A DNA stretch of 8,483 bases from Haliea sp041583655 (GCA_041583655.1 JBFHFJ010000132.1:1-8483), one strand, 5' to 3'. Shown: positions 1 to 7,751, numbered from the stretch's first letter. Notes: generated by a model not told the origin, from the letters alone. A program made the numbers and translations.

Positions 1-69
1 ATACAAGTTCGACTCACAGGACCTGAGGTCGGGAGTTCGAAGTTAGCACGTGACCCGCCACTTTGTGGC
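1..69 (+). other. Possible decayed tRNA 3' end followed by a small hairpin
   Basis: Positions 36-42 read TTCGAAG, the form of a tRNA T-loop, after GGGAG, and positions 55-60 read CCGCCA, like an acceptor end with CCA. The bases after the loop do not pair with GGGAG, so no T-stem can form and no cloverleaf is visible; this is not a working tRNA. A perfect 5-bp hairpin with a 3-base loop (GCCAC, TTT, GTGGC at 57-69) follows and is trailed by a short pyrimidine run, so it could be a weak terminator for something to the left of the window. The resemblance may be chance. Confidence 0.15.
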
Positions 70-78
70 TTCTTAGAT
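50..78 (+). promoter_or_regulatory. Weak sigma70-like promoter candidate for the lipoprotein gene
   Basis: GTGACC at 50-55 and TTAGAT at 73-78 are 17 bases apart and lie 34 bases or more before the start codon. The matches to consensus are poor (four of six and three of six), while murein lipoprotein genes are usually strongly expressed, so the real promoter may be another element in the same 110 bases or further left. This is a candidate by position only. Confidence 0.2.
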
Positions 79-111
79 CTGACAGGCCAACCCTGCTCAA
101 GGAGTAATACA

Positions 112-372
112 ATGAAATCCACGCTCATCAAAGCTGTAGCACTTACCGCATTCGCCGCTTTTGCAACCGGTTGCGCCAGCACCTCACAGCTCGACGAAGT
201 GCGCAGCATCGCCGAAGCCGCACAGCGCTCAGCTGACGAAGCCAAGCAGACTGCGGCCAGTGCAGAACGTACCGCCAACGATGCCAAGCGCACCGCTGAA
301 GAAGCCAAGCGCAGCGCCGACGAAGCCAACAGCAAGATCGATCGCGCATTCAAGACTTCAATGCAGAAGTAA
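112..372 (+). CDS. OprI/Lpp-type alanine-zipper murein lipoprotein
   Basis: This is a small outer-membrane lipoprotein of the Lpp/OprI type, which tethers the outer membrane to peptidoglycan. The 86-residue precursor has two N-terminal lysines (K2, K7), a hydrophobic alanine-rich stretch and a lipobox ending ATGC, giving a lipidated Cys21. Residue 22 is Ala rather than Asp, which fits sorting to the outer membrane. The mature part (66 residues) is almost entirely an unbroken heptad repeat from L27 to T82. In the six heptads from 34 to 75, alanine occupies both core positions (34/37, 41/44, 48/51, 55/58, 62/65, 69/72): an alanine zipper, expected to form a trimeric helical coil. The protein ends in lysine (MQK), the residue used for covalent attachment to peptidoglycan in E. 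coli Lpp. AAGGAG at 99-104, 7 bases before the ATG, is a strong ribosome site and fixes the start. The gene converges on an L,D-transpeptidase of the class that performs this attachment. Family identity is firm; covalent attachment is inferred. Confidence 0.9.
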   Translation: MKSTLIKAVALTAFAAFATGCASTSQLDEVRSIAEAAQRSADEAKQTAASAERTANDAKRTAEEAKRSADEANSKIDRAFKTSMQK

Positions 373-381
373 TTCCCGTGC

Positions 382-417
382 GTGGCCTGGTCGGTGGCAA
401 TCGCCCCGCCAGGCCAC
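382..417. terminator. Hairpin between convergent genes, probable bidirectional terminator
   Basis: GTGGCCTGG (382-390) pairs perfectly with CCAGGCCAC (409-417). A G-T pair and two further G-C pairs flanking one mismatch extend the stem inward. It starts 9 bases after the lipoprotein stop and ends 18 bases before the stop of the opposing transpeptidase gene, where a shared terminator is expected. No T-run follows on either strand, so it is not a textbook intrinsic terminator and may act instead as an mRNA 3'-end stabiliser. Confidence 0.45.
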
Positions 418-435
418 ACTCCCTGACCCTGGTAA

Positions 436-1470
436 TTAGCCAGCGGATGTAACACCACTACCTTCCTGCACGACTTCATTTCCCAGGCTTTCATCGATCA
501 GCCAGATCGGGCCCACCGGTACCGGCACACCGGTTGATTCCAGCACCGCATCACGCACCTTGTCCCAGTCAACAGTGAAATCCGGCCGGTCGCTGACCGT
601 GCGCGCAATGGCCGCGCGCAGCTGCTGCAGTCGCTCTTCTTGGGTCATTTCCAGGCCCTCCAGCGGATTATGCGACTCAACATAAAGCACATTGCCGGAC
701 CAGCCCGCCTTGACCGGCTGATGCACAATCTCCACCTTGCTGCCCACGGGTACCCGGTCGTAAAGATACTCGATGTCCTCCGGGTACATGCGTACACAGC
801 CTGCAGTCACCGGCATGCCGATACCGAGCTCGCGATTGGTGCCGTGGATCAAATAGGCCGGCAAATTCAGATACAGGGCACGGGTTCCCAGTGGATTGGC
901 CGGCCCCGGAGGTACCACCGCAGGTACCGGCTCGCCACGCGCAGCGCGCTCCTTGCGGATAGTCTCGGTGGGGTACCAGGTCGGGTTTTCCGCCTTGCGC
1001 GTCACCCGCGCACCCGCCAGCGGGGTCTCGCGGCCATCGCGTCCGATACTGATGGCGTAAACGCCCACCCGGGCCGGCTGGTCACCCTTGGCTGACTCGA
1101 AATGGTAAAGACGCATTTCAGCGGTATTGACCACTATCCCTTCCCGGGGGGCTTCGGGCAGGATATGCCAGGTCGGCAGCAACACTTCAGTGCCCGCCCG
1201 CGGCAACCAGGAATCCACCAGCGGGTTGGCAGCGCGAATGGCACCATAGCCTGTGCGGTAACGGCGCCCGATCAGCACCAGTGTGTCCTCTTCCGAAGCT
1301 ACGGTGGTCTGCGGGCGCCCGACAAGATGCTCGTCCGCCTCCGGCACGGGGTAATATCCGCTGGCGGCGGCCGCAGGCGGGTTGGGTGCCGCCTGCAGGC
1401 TGACGGGCAGTGTGAAAAAAACCAGCCCGGCCAGCAAGGCTCGAGTGGACGACAAGCGAAGATCAGGCAT
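436..1470 (-). CDS. Periplasmic L,D-transpeptidase, ErfK/YbiS/YcfS type
   Basis: This is a YkuD-family L,D-transpeptidase, which forms bonds to meso-diaminopimelate in peptidoglycan through a cysteine acyl-enzyme. The 344-residue protein starts with a signal peptide (about 1-27, cleavage near LQA-AP). A LysM-like segment follows (about 55-100), then the catalytic domain (about 111-250). The active site is clear: HGTN with His209, and TAGCVRM with Cys225 and Arg227. The usual Ser-x-Gly-Cys is here Thr-Ala-Gly-Cys. The part after the core, with VPVGSKVEIV, a PVKA motif and VESHNPLE (to about 271), resembles the C-terminal domain of E. coli YbiS/ErfK/YcfS, the enzymes that link Braun lipoprotein to peptidoglycan. 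The remaining tail of about 70 residues is charged and helical-looking. GAGGT at 1481-1485 lies 10 bases before the ATG. The neighbouring lipoprotein with a C-terminal lysine supports an Lpp-anchoring role; 3-3 crosslinking is the alternative. Confidence 0.92.
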   Translation of the reverse strand: MPDLRLSSTRALLAGLVFFTLPVSLQAAPNPPAAAASGYYPVPEADEHLVGRPQTTVASEEDTLVLIGRRYRTGYGAIRAANPLVDSWLPRAGTEVLLPTWHILPEAPREGIVVNTAEMRLYHFESAKGDQPARVGVYAISIGRDGRETPLAGARVTRKAENPTWYPTETIRKERAARGEPVPAVVPPGPANPLGTRALYLNLPAYLIHGTNRELGIGMPVTAGCVRMYPEDIEYLYDRVPVGSKVEIVHQPVKAGWSGNVLYVESHNPLEGLEMTQEERLQQLRAAIARTVSDRPDFTVDWDKVRDAVLESTGVPVPVGPIWLIDESLGNEVVQEGSGVTSAG

Positions 1471-1499
1471 CGGGGCAACTACCTCAAGAATTAGCCGGC

Positions 1500-1528
1500 A
1501 TGATACCTGCTGGCGGGTTCCGCGAAAA
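1500..1528 (-). promoter_or_regulatory. Promoter candidate for the L,D-transpeptidase gene
   Basis: Read on the - strand, TATCAT (1500-1505, five of six matches to the -10 consensus) lies 17 bases downstream of TTTTCG (1523-1528, a poor -35). It falls in the 74-base gap between the fadJ-like stop and the transpeptidase start and would give a leader of about 20 bases. It suggests that the transpeptidase is transcribed separately from the beta-oxidation operon. No experimental support. Confidence 0.3.
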
Positions 1529-1544
1529 CAGTTACCCCCGGGAC

Positions 1545-3698
1545 TTATTCGAACAACTCGCCGCTCGCCAGCTTCTCTCGCGCAATTGCCGGCGGCTCGA
1601 AGCGCTCGCCGTAGGCGTCGGCCAGCTGCTCACAGCGCTTCACGAATCGCTCCACGCCGTAGGTGTTGACGAACTGGATGAACCCGCCGGTCCAGGGCGG
1701 CGCCCCGATTCCCATGATGGACCCGATATTGCCATCGTCAACGGAGCGGAGGACTCCGGACTCCAGGCAGCGCAGGGACTCAATCACCGGCCGGAACAGC
1801 AGCCGGTCGCGCATGTCCTGCTCCGGGACCGAAGCCGCAGGCTGGTAGTAGAGGTCCAGCAGGCCCGGCCAGATGGACTTGCTGCCATCAGCCGCGTATT
1901 CGTAGAAGCCACCACCGTGGTGGCGCCCACCGCGGCCGTGCTCTCCCACCATGGTGTTGACAACCTCGCGGGCTACGCTGCCGTCACCGAACTTGTCCAG
2001 GACCCCCATCTCCTCCCAGGTCGCCTGGGCCTTGATGCTCAGCTCCAGGCTTACTTCGTCATAAACCGCCAGCGGCCCCACGGGCATGCCCACGGCCTTC
2101 CCCATATTCTCCACCTGGACGGGGTGCAGGCCCTCCTTCACCATCCGCACCCCCTCGTCCAGATAGGTACCGAACGTGCGGGAGGTGAAGAAACCGAGGG
2201 AATCGTTGACCACGATCGGGGTCTTCTTGATCTGCCGCGCGAAATCGTAGGCCTTGGCCAGGGTCTCATCGCTGGTCTTCTCACCACAAATGATCTCTAC
2301 CAGGGGCATCTTGTCGACAGGCGAGAAGAAATGGACGCCGATAAAGTTCTCCGGCTTGCTGCTGGCGGCGGCCAGCTCGGTAATCGGCAGGCTGGAAGTG
2401 TTGGAACCCCAGACCCCGCCCGCGGCCAGCTGCCCTTCCAGCTCCCGGGTAATCCTGTGCTTGAGCGCCAGATTCTCGAACACCGCCTCAACAATGAAGT
2501 CGCAGCCGGCGAGATCGTCGTCACTGGCGGTCGGCTGGATCAGGTCCAGCACCTGCTGTTTTTTCTCCTCGGTCAACTTGCCGCGCTGCACGCGCTTCGC
2601 CAGCAAGCCTTCACTGTAGGCCTTGCCTTTCGCCGCGGCCTCAGCGGAAACGTCCTTGAGCACGACCTGGATACCCGCCATGGCGGACACATAGGCGATG
2701 CCCTGCCCCATCATCCCGGCGCCCAGTATGCCTACCCTGGTCACGCTCTGGGGCGGCACGCCCGTTGGCCGGCTGCCACCGCGATTGACCCGGTTCATGG
2801 CAAAGAAGAACGTCGAGATCATGTTCTTCGCAACCGGTGTCATCGCCAGCCAGGTCAGGCCTCGAGACTCGATTTTCAGGGCGGTATCAAAATCCAGCCG
2901 CGCGGCTTCCACCGCACAGTCCAGGATAACCTCCGGTGCCGGCATCAGGCCGCGGGTCTTCTTTCGCAGCATGGCCGGTGCAATGGTAATGAGCTGCGCC
3001 AGATGAGGGCTTGAGACCGGACCACCCGGGAGCCGGAAGCCCTTGCGGTCCCAGGGCTGCAGACCGGCATCGGCCTTGTCCGCCTGCCCCAGTATCCAGG
3101 CCTTGGCGGCGGGGACCAGCTCGTCCCTGGACTCCACCAGCGCGTGTACCAGGCCTGCCTCGAGGGCGGTCGCCGCATCCATCCGGGTACCCTCAAGCAG
3201 GTAGGGCAGCGCCTTCTCCAGGCCCAGCAGGTTGACCATGCGCACCACACCACCGCCACCAGGCAGCAGGCCCAGGCTTACCTCCGGGAGACCCAGTTGC
3301 ACGCCGCGGTCGTTGCAGGCGAGGCGGTAGTTGCAGGCCAGGGCGATCTCAAAGCCACCGCCGAGGGCAGCGCCATTGATGGCCGCCACTACTGGCACCG
3401 GCAACTTCTCCAGCCGGCGCAGGCCGGACTTGACGCGCTCTCCCTCGGCCATGAAGGCCGCCTCGTCACCGGGCTTTGCCGCCAGCAGGTCGTTGAGATC
3501 GCCGCCAGCAAAGAACACCTTTTTCGCCGAGGCGATGATGACACCGGCCAGGTCCTGTTCCGCCTCCAGTCGCTCCAGGGTCTCGTCCATCGCTACCCGG
3601 TACTCTTCATTCATGGCGTTGACCGGTCCGGTCATATCCATGGTAACCGTCACGATACCATCGGCGTCTTTCTCGTATTTGAATACACTCATTGTCAC
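1545..3698 (-). CDS. FadB/FadJ-type enoyl-CoA hydratase / 3-hydroxyacyl-CoA dehydrogenase
   Basis: This is a cytoplasmic multifunctional beta-oxidation enzyme that hydrates trans-2-enoyl-CoA and then oxidises L-3-hydroxyacyl-CoA with NAD+. Residues 1 to about 200 are a crotonase domain with AGGDL (64-68), NGAALGGGFE ending in Glu117 and LPE with Glu139. These correspond to the two catalytic glutamates of E. coli FadB (E119, E139). A linker follows, then the NAD-binding fold starting RVGILGAGMMG (321-331). The dehydrogenase catalytic set is present: Ser435 or Ser436 in SNTSS, His456 in GVHFFSP, Glu468 and Asn498 in VVNDSLGFF. HGGGFYEY (594-601) marks the C-terminal helical domain. Length 717 is close to FadB (729) and FadJ (714). 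The thiolase that would complete the cycle is 27 bases upstream, in the gene order of fadI-fadJ. The start is uncertain: GTG at 3696-3698 or ATG at 3690-3692. No key residue is missing. Whether it behaves as FadB, FadJ or a specialised paralogue cannot be told from sequence alone. Confidence 0.95.
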   Translation of the reverse strand: MTMSVFKYEKDADGIVTVTMDMTGPVNAMNEEYRVAMDETLERLEAEQDLAGVIIASAKKVFFAGGDLNDLLAAKPGDEAAFMAEGERVKSGLRRLEKLPVPVVAAINGAALGGGFEIALACNYRLACNDRGVQLGLPEVSLGLLPGGGGVVRMVNLLGLEKALPYLLEGTRMDAATALEAGLVHALVESRDELVPAAKAWILGQADKADAGLQPWDRKGFRLPGGPVSSPHLAQLITIAPAMLRKKTRGLMPAPEVILDCAVEAARLDFDTALKIESRGLTWLAMTPVAKNMISTFFFAMNRVNRGGSRPTGVPPQSVTRVGILGAGMMGQGIAYVSAMAGIQVVLKDVSAEAAAKGKAYSEGLLAKRVQRGKLTEEKKQQVLDLIQPTASDDDLAGCDFIVEAVFENLALKHRITRELEGQLAAGGVWGSNTSSLPITELAAASSKPENFIGVHFFSPVDKMPLVEIICGEKTSDETLAKAYDFARQIKKTPIVVNDSLGFFTSRTFGTYLDEGVRMVKEGLHPVQVENMGKAVGMPVGPLAVYDEVSLELSIKAQATWEEMGVLDKFGDGSVAREVVNTMVGEHGRGGRHHGGGFYEYAADGSKSIWPGLLDLYYQPAASVPEQDMRDRLLFRPVIESLRCLESGVLRSVDDGNIGSIMGIGAPPWTGGFIQFVNTYGVERFVKRCEQLADAYGERFEPPAIAREKLASGELFE

Positions 3699-3702
3699 TC
3701 GA

Positions 3703-3712
3703 TCCTTTTCCT
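3703..3712 (-). promoter_or_regulatory. Double ribosome site leaving the fadJ-like start ambiguous
   Basis: On the - strand AGGAAAAGGA holds two overlapping Shine-Dalgarno candidates. The nearer AAGGA (3703-3707) lies 4 bases before the GTG at 3696-3698 and 10 before the ATG at 3690-3692. The farther AGGA (3709-3712) lies 10 bases before the GTG. Either start is workable; they differ by only two residues. Confidence 0.5.
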
Positions 3713-3725
3713 GTTCGCAGCCTGG

Positions 3726-4934
<1,209 letters not shown>

Positions 4935-5017
4935 ACGAATCCTCGTTGCTCAGTAGACCAGTAAATGAGAACACATAGTGGAAGCTGCCACCTGGGAAGA
5001 CAATGATGCCAGCCGGC

Positions 5018-5063
5018 AAAAAAATTGACCGAAAGTGACACCCGGGCATCTTTCCGGCCCGAG
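5018..5063 (-). terminator. Hairpin plus distant T-run upstream of the thiolase gene
   Basis: On the - strand CTCGGGC (5057-5063) pairs with GCCCGGG (5041-5047), seven pairs including one G-T, around a 9-base loop. A run of seven T follows at 5024-5018, but only after 16 further bases, too far for a standard intrinsic terminator. It could be a weakened terminator for the upstream genes. The remaining roughly 80 bases before the thiolase start must then hold its promoter; the best I see there is TTGTCT (4998-5003) with a poor -10 near 4973-4979. Confidence 0.25.
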
Positions 5064-5090
5064 GCATGTGCGCCTGGGCTCACCTGCCTT

Positions 5091-5560
5091 TGAACCCTCA
5101 GTAATGCGGTAACGACGGTGGTGGCGATAGTGGTGCTCGAACTGCTTGTAGCGTGAGTAACCCATGGCGCCGTGTACCTGGATAGCTGCGTCGGCTGCCT
5201 CGCAGGCGAGCTTGTTGGCCCGGTAGTTACTTATGGCAACCTTGTCCGACAGGCGTTCCGCCACCTCCCGTTTCGACATCTGGTCCATTTCCCCCCGCGA
5301 CCTGGAATGTCAGCGCCTTGACCAGTTCATAGTCGGCGTGCAGTTCGGCAAGACGGAACCGAATGCCCTGATTGTCCGCCAGTGGTCTGCCAAAAATATG
5401 CCGCTCGCGTGCATAGTCTACCGACTCGGCAATACAGTAGCGCGGTGCCGAGGCTGGAAGCCGCCTGCCGAATGCGGTTTTCATGAACAAAGTGCTGCGC
5501 CACGGCAAGCCCCAGCCCCGGCTCGCCAAGGGCACGCTGACCGCTGGTGTCGCGCAGATC
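5091..5560 (-). pseudogene. Acyl-CoA dehydrogenase remnant: truncated and frameshifted
   Basis: The remnant is the C-terminal, helical FAD/acyl-CoA-binding half of an acyl-CoA dehydrogenase, spread over three reading frames. Frame one (about 5536 to 5441) reads ALGEPGLGLAVAQHF, then HENRIRQAASSLG. After a shift near 5438-5445 frame two reads YCIAESVDYARERHIFGRPL, then DNQGIRFRLAELHADYELV. After a second shift in a run of six G (5291-5296 on the - strand) frame three reads MDQMSKREVAERLSDKVAIS, NYRANKLACEAADAAIQVHG and YRHHRRYRITEGS. Ordered this way the pieces match the family continuously. The first shift looks like loss of two bases in a GCGC run, the second like one extra G. The N-terminal half, with the usual substrate and FAD-binding part, is absent: the fragment begins directly after the stop of the thiolase-like gene. 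The usual last 10-15 residues after ITEGS are not recognisable either. Loss at both ends plus two shifts argues for real decay rather than one sequencing error. It probably once headed the thiolase/FadJ-like operon. No product is expected to work. Confidence 0.85.
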
Positions 5561-5572
5561 GCTGCGCCGCGC

Positions 5573-7084
5573 TCAGAGTTCGAAGCTGTTCACCCTGGCA
5601 CCGGGTGTCACCCGCCCCTGCTCGCCAACCGGGTCGTCCGCGAGCAGGCGCTCCAGTGCGGCGGCGTCGCCCCTGGGGGTGTTGGCGACAAATCGCCGGC
5701 CATCCGCCATGCGCCCGAGGACAATGCCGCGGCTCGGCGCCCCTTTGTCGAAAGCCACGGCGCAGGCCTCGATAACGCCCGTGCCGCTGGCTGCGGCGTC
5801 CACCTGCAGCCGTGGCGCGGCATCCAGCGCAGTTTGCAGATCCGGGCGCGCCAGCGGCCAGGGCGAATCACCCGGGTCGCGGGAGTAGATACCGACAGCG
5901 TGCTTGGTGAGGTAGTTGCCGTTGGCCGTCACCATGCCGTGGCGCCCATTGCCAGCCTGCAGTTGCGCGACCATTTCGGCGATACCGTGCAGGGAATAGT
6001 TATTGCCGGGACCACCAAACAGGGTCAGGCCGCCGGTGACAGTGACCCCCCGAGGATCGTCGATGGCCAGGCCAATGGCGTCGCAGGCCACCTGTACCGC
6101 AGAGGGAAAGCAGCTGTACAGATCAAACCGGTCCAGCTCCGCCAGGGACAGGCCTGACATGTGCAGGGCTGCGCGGGAGCAGGCGGCTATTGCGGGGGAT
6201 TCATGCAAAACCGGCCGCTCACTGACATTCCAGATGTCGTTGGCTTCCGCCCCCCCGCGCAGGTAGACCCACCGTTGCGGGTCGATGCCCAACCGCCGCG
6301 CCTCGCCGACCGTGGTCATGACCACAGCGGACGCAATGTCCACCGCCAGGATCGCATTCATGACCTTGGTGTAGGGCCAGGTGATCATGCGGTTGCCGGC
6401 GCCGGTGTCGAGCACCTGCCCGGGCGTCAGGGACTCCCTGCGCCAGGCGTAGGGGTTCTGCGCCGCCACCGCACTCATGCCGCTCACCAGCTGCGCCAGG
6501 CGCTGCAGGTGGGTATCCCGGTCCCAGCCCCGGGCGTGACGCAGGGCACTCTCGAACAGCGGGTAGGTATTGATCGGCTCGAACATGCCATGGGCCTGCT
6601 CCAGCGCATTCGCCGGGTCCCGGGGTGAGCCGAGCTGAACCGCCGGCTCGTCGCCCCCGGTCTGCCAGTGACTGATGTCATGGCCGGCGGACAGGGCGGC
6701 AAACAGGGTTGCAAACAATTCACCACCCGCCACCAGCACCGCTCTCGAGGTGCCGGCCGTCAGCCGGTCGGCAAAATAGTTCACCATCAGTTGCGGCGTG
6801 TTGCCGCCGACATCGGTGCTGAAGGTCTCCGCCCGCACACCGAGGCGCTGACACAGGGCCGAGCCCATGTGCGCCGGTATCAGTCCCACCAGGTCCGGCA
6901 CCTGGGTGGCGAGAGAAGGCACGGTCGCCACGGTGTCGATGCTCTGCAGCAGGCCGCTGCAGGCTGCATTCGCAAGTGCGGTGCGGGACACGCTTTCCAG
7001 GGCGTCCAGCGGGCTGCGACTGGCATCGCGATCACGCCAGGTCTGCTGGGCGTGAGTAACGAGTATGGGCTGGCTGTCGATCAT
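5573..7084 (-). CDS. Thiolase-like protein (TLP1/SCP-x-like), no canonical nucleophilic cysteine
   Basis: This 503-residue thiolase-superfamily protein resembles proteins annotated as acetyl-CoA acetyltransferase in proteobacteria and mycobacteria, and the mycobacterial thiolase-like protein type 1. The N-terminal half keeps the thiolase layout, but where the catalytic Cys normally sits it reads STDVGGNTPQ (89-98), so the acyl-accepting cysteine is absent. The C-terminal thiolase half keeps YSCFPSAVQ with Cys325 and GGPGNNYSLHG with His366, at the places of the NEAF and GHP motifs. ANGNYLTKHAVGIYS (387-401) is a motif I associate with this subgroup. The last 90 or so residues look like an added C-terminal domain, which would explain the length over 400. 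The start ATG has only a weak AGGT 9 bases upstream. It is the third gene of a likely operon after a zeta GST. CoA-thioester binding is likely; ordinary thiolase activity is doubtful. Its stop is in frame with the first piece of the acyl-CoA dehydrogenase remnant, probably by chance. Confidence 0.82.
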   Translation of the reverse strand: MIDSQPILVTHAQQTWRDRDASRSPLDALESVSRTALANAACSGLLQSIDTVATVPSLATQVPDLVGLIPAHMGSALCQRLGVRAETFSTDVGGNTPQLMVNYFADRLTAGTSRAVLVAGGELFATLFAALSAGHDISHWQTGGDEPAVQLGSPRDPANALEQAHGMFEPINTYPLFESALRHARGWDRDTHLQRLAQLVSGMSAVAAQNPYAWRRESLTPGQVLDTGAGNRMITWPYTKVMNAILAVDIASAVVMTTVGEARRLGIDPQRWVYLRGGAEANDIWNVSERPVLHESPAIAACSRAALHMSGLSLAELDRFDLYSCFPSAVQVACDAIGLAIDDPRGVTVTGGLTLFGGPGNNYSLHGIAEMVAQLQAGNGRHGMVTANGNYLTKHAVGIYSRDPGDSPWPLARPDLQTALDAAPRLQVDAAASGTGVIEACAVAFDKGAPSRGIVLGRMADGRRFVANTPRGDAAALERLLADDPVGEQGRVTPGARVNSFEL

Positions 7085-7119
7085 CGGGAATTTACCTGTG
7101 CAAGCAGTCGGGCCCGGGG

Positions 7120-7746
7120 TCAGGCCGGGGCTACCGCTTCCGGGAAAGCGGCAGCAAAGGCTGGAAGCTCCTCCAGATGGTCAGCAATGGCGCGCAGCCG
7201 GGGGTATGCCTGCAAATCCTGGCCAAAGCGCCGGGCGTTGTACATCTGCGGCACCAGGCAGGCATCGGCCAGGGTGGGAGCATCCCCGAAGCAGTACCGT
7301 TCACCACCTACCTGTTGCTCCAGTGCAGCAAAGCCCAGTTCGATCCAGTGGTGGTACCAGGTCAGCTTGGCCTCCTCGGACACTCCCAGCCTGTCGATCA
7401 GGTAACGCTGCACCCGCAGGTTATTCAGCGGGTGAATATCGCAGGCAATGGTTTGCACCATGGCGCGCACCCGGGCCCTCTCCAATGCATCTTTCGGCAA
7501 CAGCGGAGGCTCCGGATACTCCTCCTCCAGCCACTCCAGTATCGCGACCGACTGGGTCAGCAGCTCGCCGCCTTCGGTTGCCAGCGCCGGCACCAGCCCC
7601 AAGGGATTCACGGCGAGAAACCCGGCCGCACGCTGCTCGTTGGTGACCAGGTTGACAGGCAGGGACTCGTAGGCAAGACCCTTGAAATTCAGCGCAATGC
7701 GCAGGCGAAATGCTGCCGAAGACCGGAAGTAATCGTAGAGTTGCAT
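7120..7746 (-). CDS. maiA: Zeta-class glutathione S-transferase / maleylacetoacetate isomerase-like
   Basis: This is a cytoplasmic 208-residue protein of the zeta GST family. The best-known member, maleylacetoacetate isomerase, uses glutathione to isomerise maleylacetoacetate to fumarylacetoacetate in tyrosine/homogentisate breakdown. The N-terminal thioredoxin fold starts LYDYFRSSAAFRLRIAL, with the active-site Ser9-Ser10. The usual Cys of the eukaryotic SSC motif is Ala here. NPLGLVPAL (47-55) and QSVAI (65-69) form the glutathione site. The helical domain has QTIACDIHPLNNLRV (98-111) and the conserved GDAPTLADACLVPQ (154-167). The ATG is 5 bases after the dienelactone hydrolase stop and has no good ribosome site; GAGGT at 7762-7766 is 15 bases away, so translation may be coupled to the upstream gene. 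No homogentisate dioxygenase or fumarylacetoacetase is in the window, so the substrate may be another cis-unsaturated or halogenated acid. The gene symbol is by family resemblance. Confidence 0.88.
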   Translation of the reverse strand: MQLYDYFRSSAAFRLRIALNFKGLAYESLPVNLVTNEQRAAGFLAVNPLGLVPALATEGGELLTQSVAILEWLEEEYPEPPLLPKDALERARVRAMVQTIACDIHPLNNLRVQRYLIDRLGVSEEAKLTWYHHWIELGFAALEQQVGGERYCFGDAPTLADACLVPQMYNARRFGQDLQAYPRLRAIADHLEELPAFAAAFPEAVAPA

Positions 7747-7751
7747 GGTAG

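Noticed and set aside
161..439. Overlapping + strand frame within the lipoprotein gene
   Set aside because: The lipoprotein frame has a strong ribosome site, a signal peptide, a lipobox and perfect heptads; this frame is its out-of-phase shadow.
1471..1544. Intrinsic terminator after the FadJ-like gene
   Set aside because: Only a 4-bp GCGG/CCGC stem is present, with no T-run after it.
1500..3014. Long open frame (504 codons) on the + strand opposite the FadJ-like gene
   Set aside because: It is antisense to a gene with complete family motifs, and its translation is low in recognisable structure. GC-rich coding DNA commonly leaves such open antisense frames.
4935..5090. FadR- or PsrA-type operator upstream of the thiolase gene
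   Set aside because: I looked for a GAAAC...GTTTC-like or similar inverted repeat and found none.
4950..5535. Two separate small genes, or a programmed frameshift, in the dehydrogenase region
   Set aside because: The pieces are consecutive parts of one acyl-CoA dehydrogenase, both ends of that protein are missing, and two shifts are needed. Decay explains this better than small genes or recoding.
5483..6157. Open + strand frame across the thiolase-like gene and the dehydrogenase remnant
   Set aside because: The - strand frames match known families and this one does not.
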